From: Limnobacter sp046297615
Lineage (GTDB): Bacteria; Pseudomonadota; Gammaproteobacteria; Burkholderiales; Burkholderiaceae_B
Assembly (NCBI RefSeq): GCF_046297615.1
Contig: NZ_JBKBHM010000003.1
Span: forward strand, 248,001-312,000
DNA length: 64,000 nt
Reading direction: 5' to 3'
The notes under the pieces were generated by a model, which searched no databases, was not told where the DNA came from, and saw only the letters and a list, made by a program, of their open reading frames with translations. Positions 36,230 to 44,433 of this stretch are shown piece after piece (position 1 is the stretch's first letter; the number at the start of each line of letters is the position of its first letter). The position numbers and the translations under genes were made by a program.

Positions 36230-38119
36230 ATGACTGAGCATTCTCACGGACACATTCAAAAACAGGGCCTGGCCGCCCTGACTCTGGCCGCCGTTGGCGT
36301 GGTGTACGGCGACATCGGCACCAGCCCCCTGTACACGGTCAAGGAAATATTTGCTGAACACACGGGCCTTGCCCTGAACGACGGCAATATTCTGGGCGCC
36401 GTGTCCACCATTTTCTGGGCGCTGATGCTGGTCGTCACCCTGAAATACGTGATTCTGATTCTCCGTGCCGACAATGACGGCGAAGGCGGCGGCCTCGCCC
36501 TGACTGCACTGGCCTCCAACGCAGTCAGCCACCGCCCCGGCCTGAAACGGCTGCTGCTGGCCTTGGGCATTCTGGGGGCCACCATGTTCTATGGCGACAG
36601 TGTCATCACCCCTGCCATTTCTGTGATCGGCGCCATGGAAGGCCTGACGGTCATCAACGAAGACTTGGCCCCCGCCGTGGTCCCGCTGTCGCTGGTCATC
36701 ATCATGGGGTTGTTCACCGTGCAGCAATGGGGCACGCAGGTGATCGGCAAGTTCTTCGGGCCCATCATTGTGGTGTGGTTCACGGTGCTGGGCATCTGTG
36801 GCGTCATCCAGATTGCTCAAACCCCGGCGGTACTGGCCGCGCTGAACCCCATCCACGCCGCCCAGTTTTTGTTTGAACGCGGCCCAAGCACTTTCGCCGC
36901 TGTGGGGGCCGTGGTACTCGCGCTGACCGGTGCTGAAGCCCTGTACGCCGACATGGGGCACTTTGGGAAAAAGCCCATACGCCTGGCCTGGATCGGCCTG
37001 GTACTGCCCGGTCTGGCCTTGAACTATTTTGGTCAAGGTGCCTTGCTGATGCGCGACCCTTCCGCCATCGAAAACCCGTTCTACCGACTGGTGCCTGAAA
37101 GCCTGATTATTCCGATGATCATCCTGGCCTCCATGGCCGCCATCATTGCCTCGCAGGCGGTTATCTCTGGTGCCTATTCACTCAGCCGTCAGGCCATCTT
37201 GCTGGGCTACTTGCCCCGCATGAACATTCGATACACCTCGGCGCAGGAGCGCGGGCAAATTTATATTCCAGCCGTGAACTGGATGCTGATGGTGGGTGTA
37301 CTGCTGGCAGTGGTCGGCTTCAAAAGCTCATCCGCACTGGCCTCGGCCTATGGCATCGCTGTCACCTTGACCATGCTGATCACCACCATTCTCACCTTCT
37401 TTGTGGTGCGCAATGCGTGGAAAATGTCACCGCTGATTGCGTACGCCGCCACCACATTCTTCATCACCGTGGACATCTTTCTGGTGGCCAGTTGTGTCAT
37501 CAAGTTCTTCGACGGCGGCTGGTTCCCAATCGTGATGGGGCTGGGCCTGTTCATGGTCATGTCCACCTGGAAAAGCGGCCGCACGCTGCTGCTGAAAAAA
37601 ATCGAGGAAGACGGCATTGTGCTGGAGGAATTCATCGGGCACCTGCACGCCAGTGATGTGCACATTGCCCAGCGCACAGCGGTTTACCCCGTGGCCAACC
37701 CGGTGACGCTGCCACAGGCGTTTCTACACAACATGAAACACAACCAGGTGATTCATGAGAAAAACGTGCTGCTGACCGTCACTTTTGCCGACACCCCTTG
37801 GGTGCCCGAGAAGCAGCGGGTCACCGTGCACAAAGTGTCTGACCTGTTCTGGCGAGTACAACTGCATTTCGGCTTCATGGAAACACCGAACGTGCCTGAT
37901 GCCCTGCCCTTGTGCGCAGACCATGGCCTGGTCATCGAACCGTTCGAAACTTCCTACTTCCTGAGCCGGGAAAGTGTGGTGGCCTCGCCGGGCGGCGGTA
38001 TGGCCCTGTGGCGCGAAAAACTGTTTGCCGCGATGAGCCGAAACGCCGGCAATGTGGCCGCGTTTTTCAAACTGCCCGACGGTGCCGTGGTGGAAGTGGG
38101 CACACGTATCCAGTTGTAA
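36230..38119 (+). CDS. kup: Kup/Trk-independent low-affinity potassium transporter
   Basis: A 629-residue protein with the KUP pattern: LTLAAVGVVYGDIGTSPLYTVKE, RADNDGEGGGLALTALA, GATMFYGDSVITPAISV, ADMGHFGKKPIR and SGAYSLSRQAILLGYLPR, about twelve membrane helices and a cytoplasmic C-terminal domain. It takes up K+ with protons. ATG 36230 is preferred because homology begins there; ATG 36179 is in frame but sits within the repeat element. It stands alone, between its own upstream repeats and the phosphoesterase gene. Confidence 0.96.
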   Translation: MTEHSHGHIQKQGLAALTLAAVGVVYGDIGTSPLYTVKEIFAEHTGLALNDGNILGAVSTIFWALMLVVTLKYVILILRADNDGEGGGLALTALASNAVSHRPGLKRLLLALGILGATMFYGDSVITPAISVIGAMEGLTVINEDLAPAVVPLSLVIIMGLFTVQQWGTQVIGKFFGPIIVVWFTVLGICGVIQIAQTPAVLAALNPIHAAQFLFERGPSTFAAVGAVVLALTGAEALYADMGHFGKKPIRLAWIGLVLPGLALNYFGQGALLMRDPSAIENPFYRLVPESLIIPMIILASMAAIIASQAVISGAYSLSRQAILLGYLPRMNIRYTSAQERGQIYIPAVNWMLMVGVLLAVVGFKSSSALASAYGIAVTLTMLITTILTFFVVRNAWKMSPLIAYAATTFFITVDIFLVASCVIKFFDGGWFPIVMGLGLFMVMSTWKSGRTLLLKKIEEDGIVLEEFIGHLHASDVHIAQRTAVYPVANPVTLPQAFLHNMKHNQVIHEKNVLLTVTFADTPWVPEKQRVTVHKVSDLFWRVQLHFGFMETPNVPDALPLCADHGLVIEPFETSYFLSRESVVASPGGGMALWREKLFAAMSRNAGNVAAFFKLPDGAVVEVGTRIQL

Positions 38120-38212
38120 CACTGAACGACAGATTGAACAAAAACCGTAAGTTTTCAGAAGGTTCCATCCGTTACACTAGAAGGAAAACACAATAACCCA
38201 ACGAGACAAGCC

Positions 38213-38965
38213 ATGAGAATCGCCCTGCTGTCGGACATCCACAGCAACCTGCATGCCCTGCTGGCCTGCATCGCCCACGCCCGGCAAGCCGGTGCCCAAC
38301 AATTTGTCATTTTGGGTGACTTGGTGGGCTACGGCGGGGACCCCCGCGGCGTGGTGGACGAGATCATGGCCCTGTGGGAGCAAGGCGCCTGGGTGATTCA
38401 GGGCAACCACGACCAGATGGCCGTGTGCCCGCCCCCGGCCCTGAACGACATGGGCTCCTCCAGCGCCACGTGGACCCACGACCGTCTGACCCTCGAACAG
38501 CGAGAATTCCTGACCACCCGGCCCTTGACCGTACAGCATGGCAAAGCCCTGTTCGTGCACGCCAGTGCCCACCAGCCCGAGCGTTGGCATTACGTGGACA
38601 ATGAACGCAACGCCGAATTGTGCCTGAATGCCGCGCAAACCCAATTCAATGCCAGCCATGTGTTTGTCGGCCATGTACACCACCAAGCCCTGTTTTACCC
38701 GGGCGCCCGCCAAAGCCTGATGCGTTTCAACCCGGTGGCCAATGTGGACATTCCGGTGCCCACCCGTCGGCCCATGGTGGTCACCGTGGGTTCGACCGGC
38801 CAGCCGCGCGATGGGGATGCTCGTTCCATGTACGCGCTGTACGACGACGCGCTGCAAACCCTGCGTTTCCAACGCGTGGCCTACGACCATCAATCGGCCG
38901 CACAAGCCATCCGCAGCGCTGGCCTGCCCGAGCAAATGGCCCACCGGATCGAGATCGGCAGATGA
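38213..38965 (+). CDS. Metallophosphoesterase (calcineurin-like)
   Basis: A 250-residue cytoplasmic protein with all metal-binding motifs of the family: SDIHSN (D-x-H), GDLVGYGGDP, GNHD, an isolated His in FVHASAH, and GHVHHQALF. The GYGGDP segment is typical of YfcE/MJ0936-like phosphodiesterases and of some bacterial protein phosphatases. The stop overlaps the start of the kinase gene (ATGA), so phosphatase and kinase are made together. The substrate is unknown; dephosphorylation of the kinase's targets is an inference. Confidence 0.9.
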   Translation: MRIALLSDIHSNLHALLACIAHARQAGAQQFVILGDLVGYGGDPRGVVDEIMALWEQGAWVIQGNHDQMAVCPPPALNDMGSSSATWTHDRLTLEQREFLTTRPLTVQHGKALFVHASAHQPERWHYVDNERNAELCLNAAQTQFNASHVFVGHVHHQALFYPGARQSLMRFNPVANVDIPVPTRRPMVVTVGSTGQPRDGDARSMYALYDDALQTLRFQRVAYDHQSAAQAIRSAGLPEQMAHRIEIGR

Positions 38966-40461
38966 CGGCCTGGGAGGCCGGCCAGCGACTGGACGGATTC
39001 GTTATTCATGAACGGGTCCACAGTGGCGGCATGGCCACCCTGGTGCGTGTGGAATACGACCTGGCCTTTGGCCACACCAGCACCGACCCCGGCTTTCCCA
39101 TCGTGATGAAAATTCCCCGCATGCGCGAAGGCGACGGCGGCGAGAACATCATCGGCTTCGAGATTGAACGTCAGATCATGCCCTCGCTGTCGGGCCCCCA
39201 TGTGCCCCGCTTTGTGGCCTCGGGCGACCTGGACAACCTGCCGTACCTGGTCATGGAATACATTCAGGGCGTGACCCTGGAAACACTGCTGGACGACCCT
39301 AGCCTTCGCACACCAGCGAACATTGCACGCATCGGCGCAGCCATGGCCCGCGCTGTGCACAGCCTGCACAAGCAGAATGTGTGTCACCTTGACCTCAAAC
39401 CCGCCAATGTGCTGTTCCGCACCAAGGCAGACGGCCACGCGGACCTTGACCATGCGGTGTTGCTCGACTTTGGTTTGTCGTTCCATGCCCATTACCCGGA
39501 CCTGATGGCCGAGGAACTGCGCAAAGCAGTGGGCTCGCCAGCCTGGATTGCCCCCGAGCAGGTGGTCGGCGTGCGGGGCGACCCACGCAGCGACCTGTTC
39601 GCCATCGGCGTGATGCTGTACGAGATGGCCACAAGCCGATTGCCCTTTGGTGCCCCAGCCACCACCGGCGGCATGCGCCAGCGCCTGTGGATGAACCCGG
39701 TGCCACCGCGCGTGCGCAACCCCGAGGTGCCCGAGTGGTTGCAGGAAATCATTCTGCGTTGCCTGGAGCCGGAGGCTGTTCGACGCTACCCATCCGGCGC
39801 GCACTTGGCCTTCGACCTGAACAACCCGCAACAGGTGCGCATCACCGAACGCGGACGCCGGCTGGAGCGTACCCCTTTCTGGACCCACTTCAAACGCTGG
39901 GTGCGGGCTGCGGGCATGCACTACCAGCCCAGCCCACTGCCCGAGCGGCAAATCAACGATGTACCCATCGTGATGGTGGCCATTCCCAATCAGGATGTCA
40001 GCGACGCCGCACTGTACTCCCTGCGTGAAGCGGTTCAACGCAGCATGGGCCTGCGCCCCGGGGCGCGGCTGGCGGTGGTGACGGTGCTGAAATCAGGCCT
40101 GCTCACCATGAACCTGGGCAGCAATGAATCGGAAGCGCAGCGCACCTACCTGAACATGTTGCGTCAGTGGGCCCAACCGCTGGAGCTGGATTCCCACCAC
40201 ATTTCCTTTCATGTGCTGGAGGCCAGCGATGTGGCCGAGGCCATCCTCAGTTACGCCGAAGGCAATCAGGTCAACCTCATCATCATGGGCGCGGCCACCC
40301 ATGGAATTCAGATGCAACGCCTGATGCGCACCGTGCCCATCAAAGTGGCCATGTACGCACCGTGCTCGGTCATGCTGATCAAGGCCAGCCTGCCCTTTGA
40401 ACAATTGCAGGAAGTGGAAGAACAGCCTTACGACGGGCTGGACGTATTCAAGACTTGGTGA
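38962..40461 (+). CDS. Ser/Thr protein kinase fused to a universal stress protein domain
   Basis: A 499-residue protein. Residues 1-300 are a Hanks-type kinase: HSGGMATL nucleotide loop, Lys50 (IVMK), catalytic loop CHLDLKPANVLF (Asp144; the usual HRD reads HLD), metal site DFGLSF (Asp169), and GSPAWIAPEQ. From about 330 to the end is a UspA fold (VPIVMVAIPNQDV; NLIIMGAATHGIQ; APCSVMLIKAS). There is no membrane helix. The Usp domain may bind ATP or sense stress and control the kinase. It is coupled to the phosphoesterase gene and its last 14 bases overlap kdpE tail to tail, placing it inside the potassium gene cluster. Confidence 0.92.
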   Translation: MTAWEAGQRLDGFVIHERVHSGGMATLVRVEYDLAFGHTSTDPGFPIVMKIPRMREGDGGENIIGFEIERQIMPSLSGPHVPRFVASGDLDNLPYLVMEYIQGVTLETLLDDPSLRTPANIARIGAAMARAVHSLHKQNVCHLDLKPANVLFRTKADGHADLDHAVLLDFGLSFHAHYPDLMAEELRKAVGSPAWIAPEQVVGVRGDPRSDLFAIGVMLYEMATSRLPFGAPATTGGMRQRLWMNPVPPRVRNPEVPEWLQEIILRCLEPEAVRRYPSGAHLAFDLNNPQQVRITERGRRLERTPFWTHFKRWVRAAGMHYQPSPLPERQINDVPIVMVAIPNQDVSDAALYSLREAVQRSMGLRPGARLAVVTVLKSGLLTMNLGSNESEAQRTYLNMLRQWAQPLELDSHHISFHVLEASDVAEAILSYAEGNQVNLIIMGAATHGIQMQRLMRTVPIKVAMYAPCSVMLIKASLPFEQLQEVEEQPYDGLDVFKTW

Positions 40462-41191
40462 GCCCGTTGGCCGGGCGAAAGCGCAGACCAACACCGGTTT
40501 CGGTGATGAGGTAACGTGGGTTCAATGGATCGTCTTTCAGCTTCGAACGAATCTTGCTGACTGCAATCCGCAGGTAATGGGTGTCTTCAGCATGGCTGGG
40601 GCCCCACACTGTTTTTAGCAACTGCGGCTGCGTCAGGGTTTTTCCCGCATGGGTGATGAGCATCTCAAACAAGGCGTATTCCTTGCGCGTGAATTGCACT
40701 TCCTCACCATCCAGCCACACCAGCCTTGCCTGCAGGTCCACACGCAGATGCCCGTCGTCATACCCGCCGGGCTGCTGGGCCTGCACACCGGCTTGCCCCA
40801 CCCGCAATAAAACCCGCAGGCGTGCCAACAATTCCTGCAAACCAAAGGGTTTGGTCAGGTAGTCGTTGGCCCCGGCATCCAGTAACTTGACCTTCTCTTG
40901 CTCATCGGCGCGTACGGTCAACACCAGAACCGGCATGGTGCAGAATTCCCGCAAGCCGACCAGCACCTCATGACCATCCATGTCGGGCAAACCCAGATCA
41001 AGAATGACCAGGTCGACGCCACCCGCGGCCAATTGGCCCAAACCAGCAGCGCCATTCTCAGCCTCCAACACCCGGTAACCCGCAGCGCGCAGGCTGATGC
41101 CCAGAAAACGCCGGATCTGGGGCTCGTCATCAATGATCAACAGGGTGGCAGGGGTCACGCTTCTTGCTCGCTGGGCAGGTTCAAGCATCAC
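40448..41191 (-). CDS. kdpE: Response regulator KdpE
   Basis: A 247-residue OmpR-family regulator with receiver motifs LLIIDDEPQIRRFL (KdpE-like), phospho-Asp in LVILDLGLPDMDG, TVRADEQEKVKLLDAGANDYLTKPFG, and a winged-helix domain (FTRKEYALFEMLITHAGK, HYLRIAVSKIRSKLKDDP, TGVGLRF). It activates kdp transcription when phosphorylated by KdpD. The start overlaps the end of kdpD by 11 bases; the kdpABCDE order is complete. The 3' end overlaps the kinase gene on the other strand. Confidence 0.95.
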   Translation of the reverse strand: MMLEPAQRARSVTPATLLIIDDEPQIRRFLGISLRAAGYRVLEAENGAAGLGQLAAGGVDLVILDLGLPDMDGHEVLVGLREFCTMPVLVLTVRADEQEKVKLLDAGANDYLTKPFGLQELLARLRVLLRVGQAGVQAQQPGGYDDGHLRVDLQARLVWLDGEEVQFTRKEYALFEMLITHAGKTLTQPQLLKTVWGPSHAEDTHYLRIAVSKIRSKLKDDPLNPRYLITETGVGLRFRPANGLTKS

Positions 41192-43838
41192 CCTGAACGG
41201 GCAATCTCAAGCGTACGATGGTACCCACGCCGCCCCGACCGGGCAAGGCCAGTACTTCGCCCATGTGCGAACCCATGATGCCCTGAACAATGGTCAAGCC
41301 CAAGCCGGTGCCCTGCGAACCCCGGTCCCCGCGCTGCATCGTGTAGAACATGTCGAAAATCTTCGACCGTTCATCATCAGGAATACCGGGTCCTTGGTCG
41401 CTCACATCCAAAGACAGCATGCCCTGTTCATCCAGCCTGGCCTTGATCTGTACAGGCACACCTGCAGGCGAAAATTTCACCGCATTTTCCAGCACATTGA
41501 ACAAAGCCTGCTCAATCAAGGCGGGGTGAACATGGAGCGCGGGCAAGCCGGGCTGCACATCAAACTCAAAATGTGCCGTGCTGCTGTAACGCCTCAAACG
41601 CTGACAGGCACTGCCGATCAGGTCCTCCACCATCACCCATTCCCTTTTCAGGGAAAGGCCTTGGTGACCCAACCGGGTCATGTCCAACAGGTTCTGAATG
41701 TAACGGTCCAGACGATGGCCCTCAGTCCGTATGGTGTCCACCAATTCCGAACGGTCATGGGCATCCAGGGCGTCGCCAAAGGTGTGCAGGCTATCGGCGG
41801 CGCCGATCATCACCGACAGCGGAGAACGCAGGTCATGAGACACAGACGACAGCAAGGCCGATCGCAAACGTTCGGTCTCGGAACTGACCCGTGCAGATTC
41901 CAATTCATTCACCAGGCAAGCCCTCAAGGCCGCTTCCCCGATGTCATTGATCATTGCGTTGAGCAAACGGCGAGTGGATTCGGGCGGGTAGCGCCATTGA
42001 CTTGGGGCCAGAATACCCACAACCCCGACACCTCGCTGACCATCCAGATGCAGGGGGATAAACCACCATGCGGAGCCCGCAAGGGTATGGGTGAAGCGCC
42101 CACAAGGCTCACGGGACTCTTCGCACAAACGTGCGGCGTGTAAATCCTTGTCATTGTTCAAGCGTGCTGGCCGCAGGGTTTCAGCCAGGTTGCCGACACG
42201 TATCCAAACCTCACCTTCGATCAGGCGGGACAAGGCTTTGCTGCCCACATGCAACACCTGCATCAAGTCAGTGGCTGTGGCCAACTGCTGGGTCAACTGT
42301 TGCTGTACCACGCCATACCGGTTGGCCGCCTGCAGCGCATCGATTTGCAGACGAAGCTGCGACGCCAAACGCCCGGCCAACAAACCCGCCGAGAGAAAAA
42401 CCAGCACGGTGACCACACCTTGCTCGGCTGAAATTTCAAAGGTGAAACGAGGGTCAATAAAAAAGAAGTTGTAGGCCAGAAAACACAACACTGCCGACGC
42501 CACCGCTGCAACCTGACTAGTGCGTGTAGCCACCAACAACACTGCGAGCAGAAAAATGGCAGACAGGTCTTTGAAGCCCAGCCACTGTTCTGCGGCACCA
42601 GCCATGGCCACCGCCAAGGCCGTGATAAAGAAGGCAAACACCCAATCGCTGGGGCTGCCCCACCCGCTGGGCAACGCTGACGCGGGGGCTGGCGTTGGGC
42701 TGTTGTGCGCGCTGCCGCGGCCCACAATCGTGACTTCATACTGCCCAGCTCGACGGACCAACTGTTGGCTCACCGTCCAGTTCAGCAGGCGTTCCAGACG
42801 GCGTTCACGTCCACGGCCAATCAGGATGGCCAGAGCCTGCCTGGCTTGAGCAGCTTGCAGAATGCCGGACACGACATCCGTGTCGATCACCAGCTCAAAC
42901 TCTCCCCCCAGTTTCCTCACCAAATTGGCAATCGGGTCCAGTTGAGCCCGTTGCCGGTCATTGAACTGCTCGCGACGGCCCATCACGGCCACGGCAGACC
43001 ATGTGGCCCCTCGCCGCTCGGCAAGTCGGCTGCCCGCGCGAACCAGGTACTCCGCCACAGCCATGTCATGCACGGCGATCAGTACGTGCTTGCGCAGAGG
43101 GCCGTTGTCCTGCCCGTTGGCTGCCCGCTTTTCCTGCGCATCACGGTCCACATGGCGGGACACCAACTCCATGGCCAACTCACGAAGCGCTGACAAATTG
43201 GTCGGGGTAAAAAACGCATGAAGCGCCTGATCCACCTTGTCTCGCCCGTACACCTTGCCCTGCAGGAGGCGTTCAATCAATTCCGCTGGAGGCAGATCGA
43301 TCAGTCGAATGTCCTTGAGGTCATCAAAAATGCGGTCCGGAACTGTCTCCCGCACACGCACCCCAGTGAGTTGCAGCACCAAGTCATTCATGCTTTCCAC
43401 ATGCTGCACATTCAGCGTGGTGTGCACATCAATGCCCGCCTTCAAGAGGGCATCCACATCCTGCCAGCGAAACTGGTGCAAGGAACCGGGGGCATTGGAA
43501 TGGGCCAGTTCATCAACGAGCACTACATCGGGCGCCAGCGCCAAAGTAGCCTGCAAGTCAAACTCTTCGAGGGTGTGGCCTTTGTAGTCCACACAGCGTG
43601 GCTCAATGCGCGGTAACCCTGCGCACAAGGCTTGGGTGTCCGGTCGGCCATGGGTTTCAACCACACCAATCATGACGCGTTGCCCACTTCGGCTCAGTTC
43701 GTGCGCGCGGCCCAGCATGGCGCACGTCTTGCCAACTCCAGGTGCAGCGCCCAGGTAAACCGTCAAGCGGCCCGCCTGGGTTTTTCTGAGTTCAGTCATC
43801 AAGGCTTGGGCACGGTTCATGGCCGAGGGTTCAGTCAT
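41181..43838 (-). CDS. kdpD: Osmosensitive K+ channel sensor kinase KdpD
   Basis: An 885-residue sensor. N-terminal KdpD domain with Walker A GAAPGVGKTCAM and Walker B DVVLVDELAHSN; then a Usp-like domain, four closely spaced DUF4118 membrane helices (WVFAFFITALAVAMAG to AVLCFLAYNFFF), a GAF region, HisKA with His in SSVSHDLRSPLSV, and the ATPase (LFNVLENAVKFSP; DQGPGIPDDE; GTGLGLTIVQG). Length is close to E. coli KdpD (894). It senses low K+ or osmotic stress and phosphorylates KdpE. It overlaps kdpC by 4 bases. Confidence 0.96.
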   Translation of the reverse strand: MTEPSAMNRAQALMTELRKTQAGRLTVYLGAAPGVGKTCAMLGRAHELSRSGQRVMIGVVETHGRPDTQALCAGLPRIEPRCVDYKGHTLEEFDLQATLALAPDVVLVDELAHSNAPGSLHQFRWQDVDALLKAGIDVHTTLNVQHVESMNDLVLQLTGVRVRETVPDRIFDDLKDIRLIDLPPAELIERLLQGKVYGRDKVDQALHAFFTPTNLSALRELAMELVSRHVDRDAQEKRAANGQDNGPLRKHVLIAVHDMAVAEYLVRAGSRLAERRGATWSAVAVMGRREQFNDRQRAQLDPIANLVRKLGGEFELVIDTDVVSGILQAAQARQALAILIGRGRERRLERLLNWTVSQQLVRRAGQYEVTIVGRGSAHNSPTPAPASALPSGWGSPSDWVFAFFITALAVAMAGAAEQWLGFKDLSAIFLLAVLLVATRTSQVAAVASAVLCFLAYNFFFIDPRFTFEISAEQGVVTVLVFLSAGLLAGRLASQLRLQIDALQAANRYGVVQQQLTQQLATATDLMQVLHVGSKALSRLIEGEVWIRVGNLAETLRPARLNNDKDLHAARLCEESREPCGRFTHTLAGSAWWFIPLHLDGQRGVGVVGILAPSQWRYPPESTRRLLNAMINDIGEAALRACLVNELESARVSSETERLRSALLSSVSHDLRSPLSVMIGAADSLHTFGDALDAHDRSELVDTIRTEGHRLDRYIQNLLDMTRLGHQGLSLKREWVMVEDLIGSACQRLRRYSSTAHFEFDVQPGLPALHVHPALIEQALFNVLENAVKFSPAGVPVQIKARLDEQGMLSLDVSDQGPGIPDDERSKIFDMFYTMQRGDRGSQGTGLGLTIVQGIMGSHMGEVLALPGRGGVGTIVRLRLPVQGDA

Positions 43839-44425
43839 CGCACAAGGTCATCCAGTGTACGGTTCAATTCAAGCACATTCACGCGCGGATTGCCCAAGAT
43901 TCCCCACTGGGGTGGTTCAATGGCTTGATCCACCAATTGCCGCACCACCTGCTGGCTCACCCCTCGGGCCCTGGCCACTGCGGCCACCTGCAGATGCGCA
44001 GCAGCCGGGCTGATGTGTGGGTCGTTGCCACTGCCCGATTGGGTCAGCAGGTCCGAAGGAATTTGCACATCCGTGCCCAGCCCCATACGGTTGCGAAGAC
44101 TGGCCTCGCGTTGGGCCAAGCGACTGGCCAATTCCGGGTTGCTGTGGGCCAGGTTGCTGCCCGCCATGGCCATTGGGTCGAAGGCCGAAGCGGAAGGTCG
44201 GCCGATGAAATAGCGGGGGCTTTCCACCGGCTGACCGACCCAGCGCGAGCCAATTACTTTGCCTTGCTCCACAATCACCGAGCCGGACGCTTGAGCTGGC
44301 CAAAGCTGCTGCGCAAGCTGGGTTAGCCCCCAGCAGTACAACAGCCCAAAACCACCAAACACCACGATGGAAAAACGCAGACTGCTCACCATCACGCTCA
44401 TGATCCCTGAGTGTTGCTGAGTCAT
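43835..44425 (-). CDS. kdpC: Potassium-transporting ATPase subunit KdpC
   Basis: A 196-residue protein with one N-terminal membrane helix (FSIVVFGGFGLLYCWGL) and the KdpC soluble domain: GSVIVEQGKVIGSRWVGQP, YFIGRPSAS, DLLTQSGSGNDPHISPAAA and VNVLELNRTLD. It stabilises the KdpFABC complex and raises ATP affinity of KdpB. ATG 44425 is chosen for GAGG 8 bases upstream. The kdpB stop lies 8 bases before this start. Confidence 0.94.
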   Translation of the reverse strand: MTQQHSGIMSVMVSSLRFSIVVFGGFGLLYCWGLTQLAQQLWPAQASGSVIVEQGKVIGSRWVGQPVESPRYFIGRPSASAFDPMAMAGSNLAHSNPELASRLAQREASLRNRMGLGTDVQIPSDLLTQSGSGNDPHISPAAAHLQVAAVARARGVSQQVVRQLVDQAIEPPQWGILGNPRVNVLELNRTLDDLVR

Positions 44426-44433
44426 TTCACACC

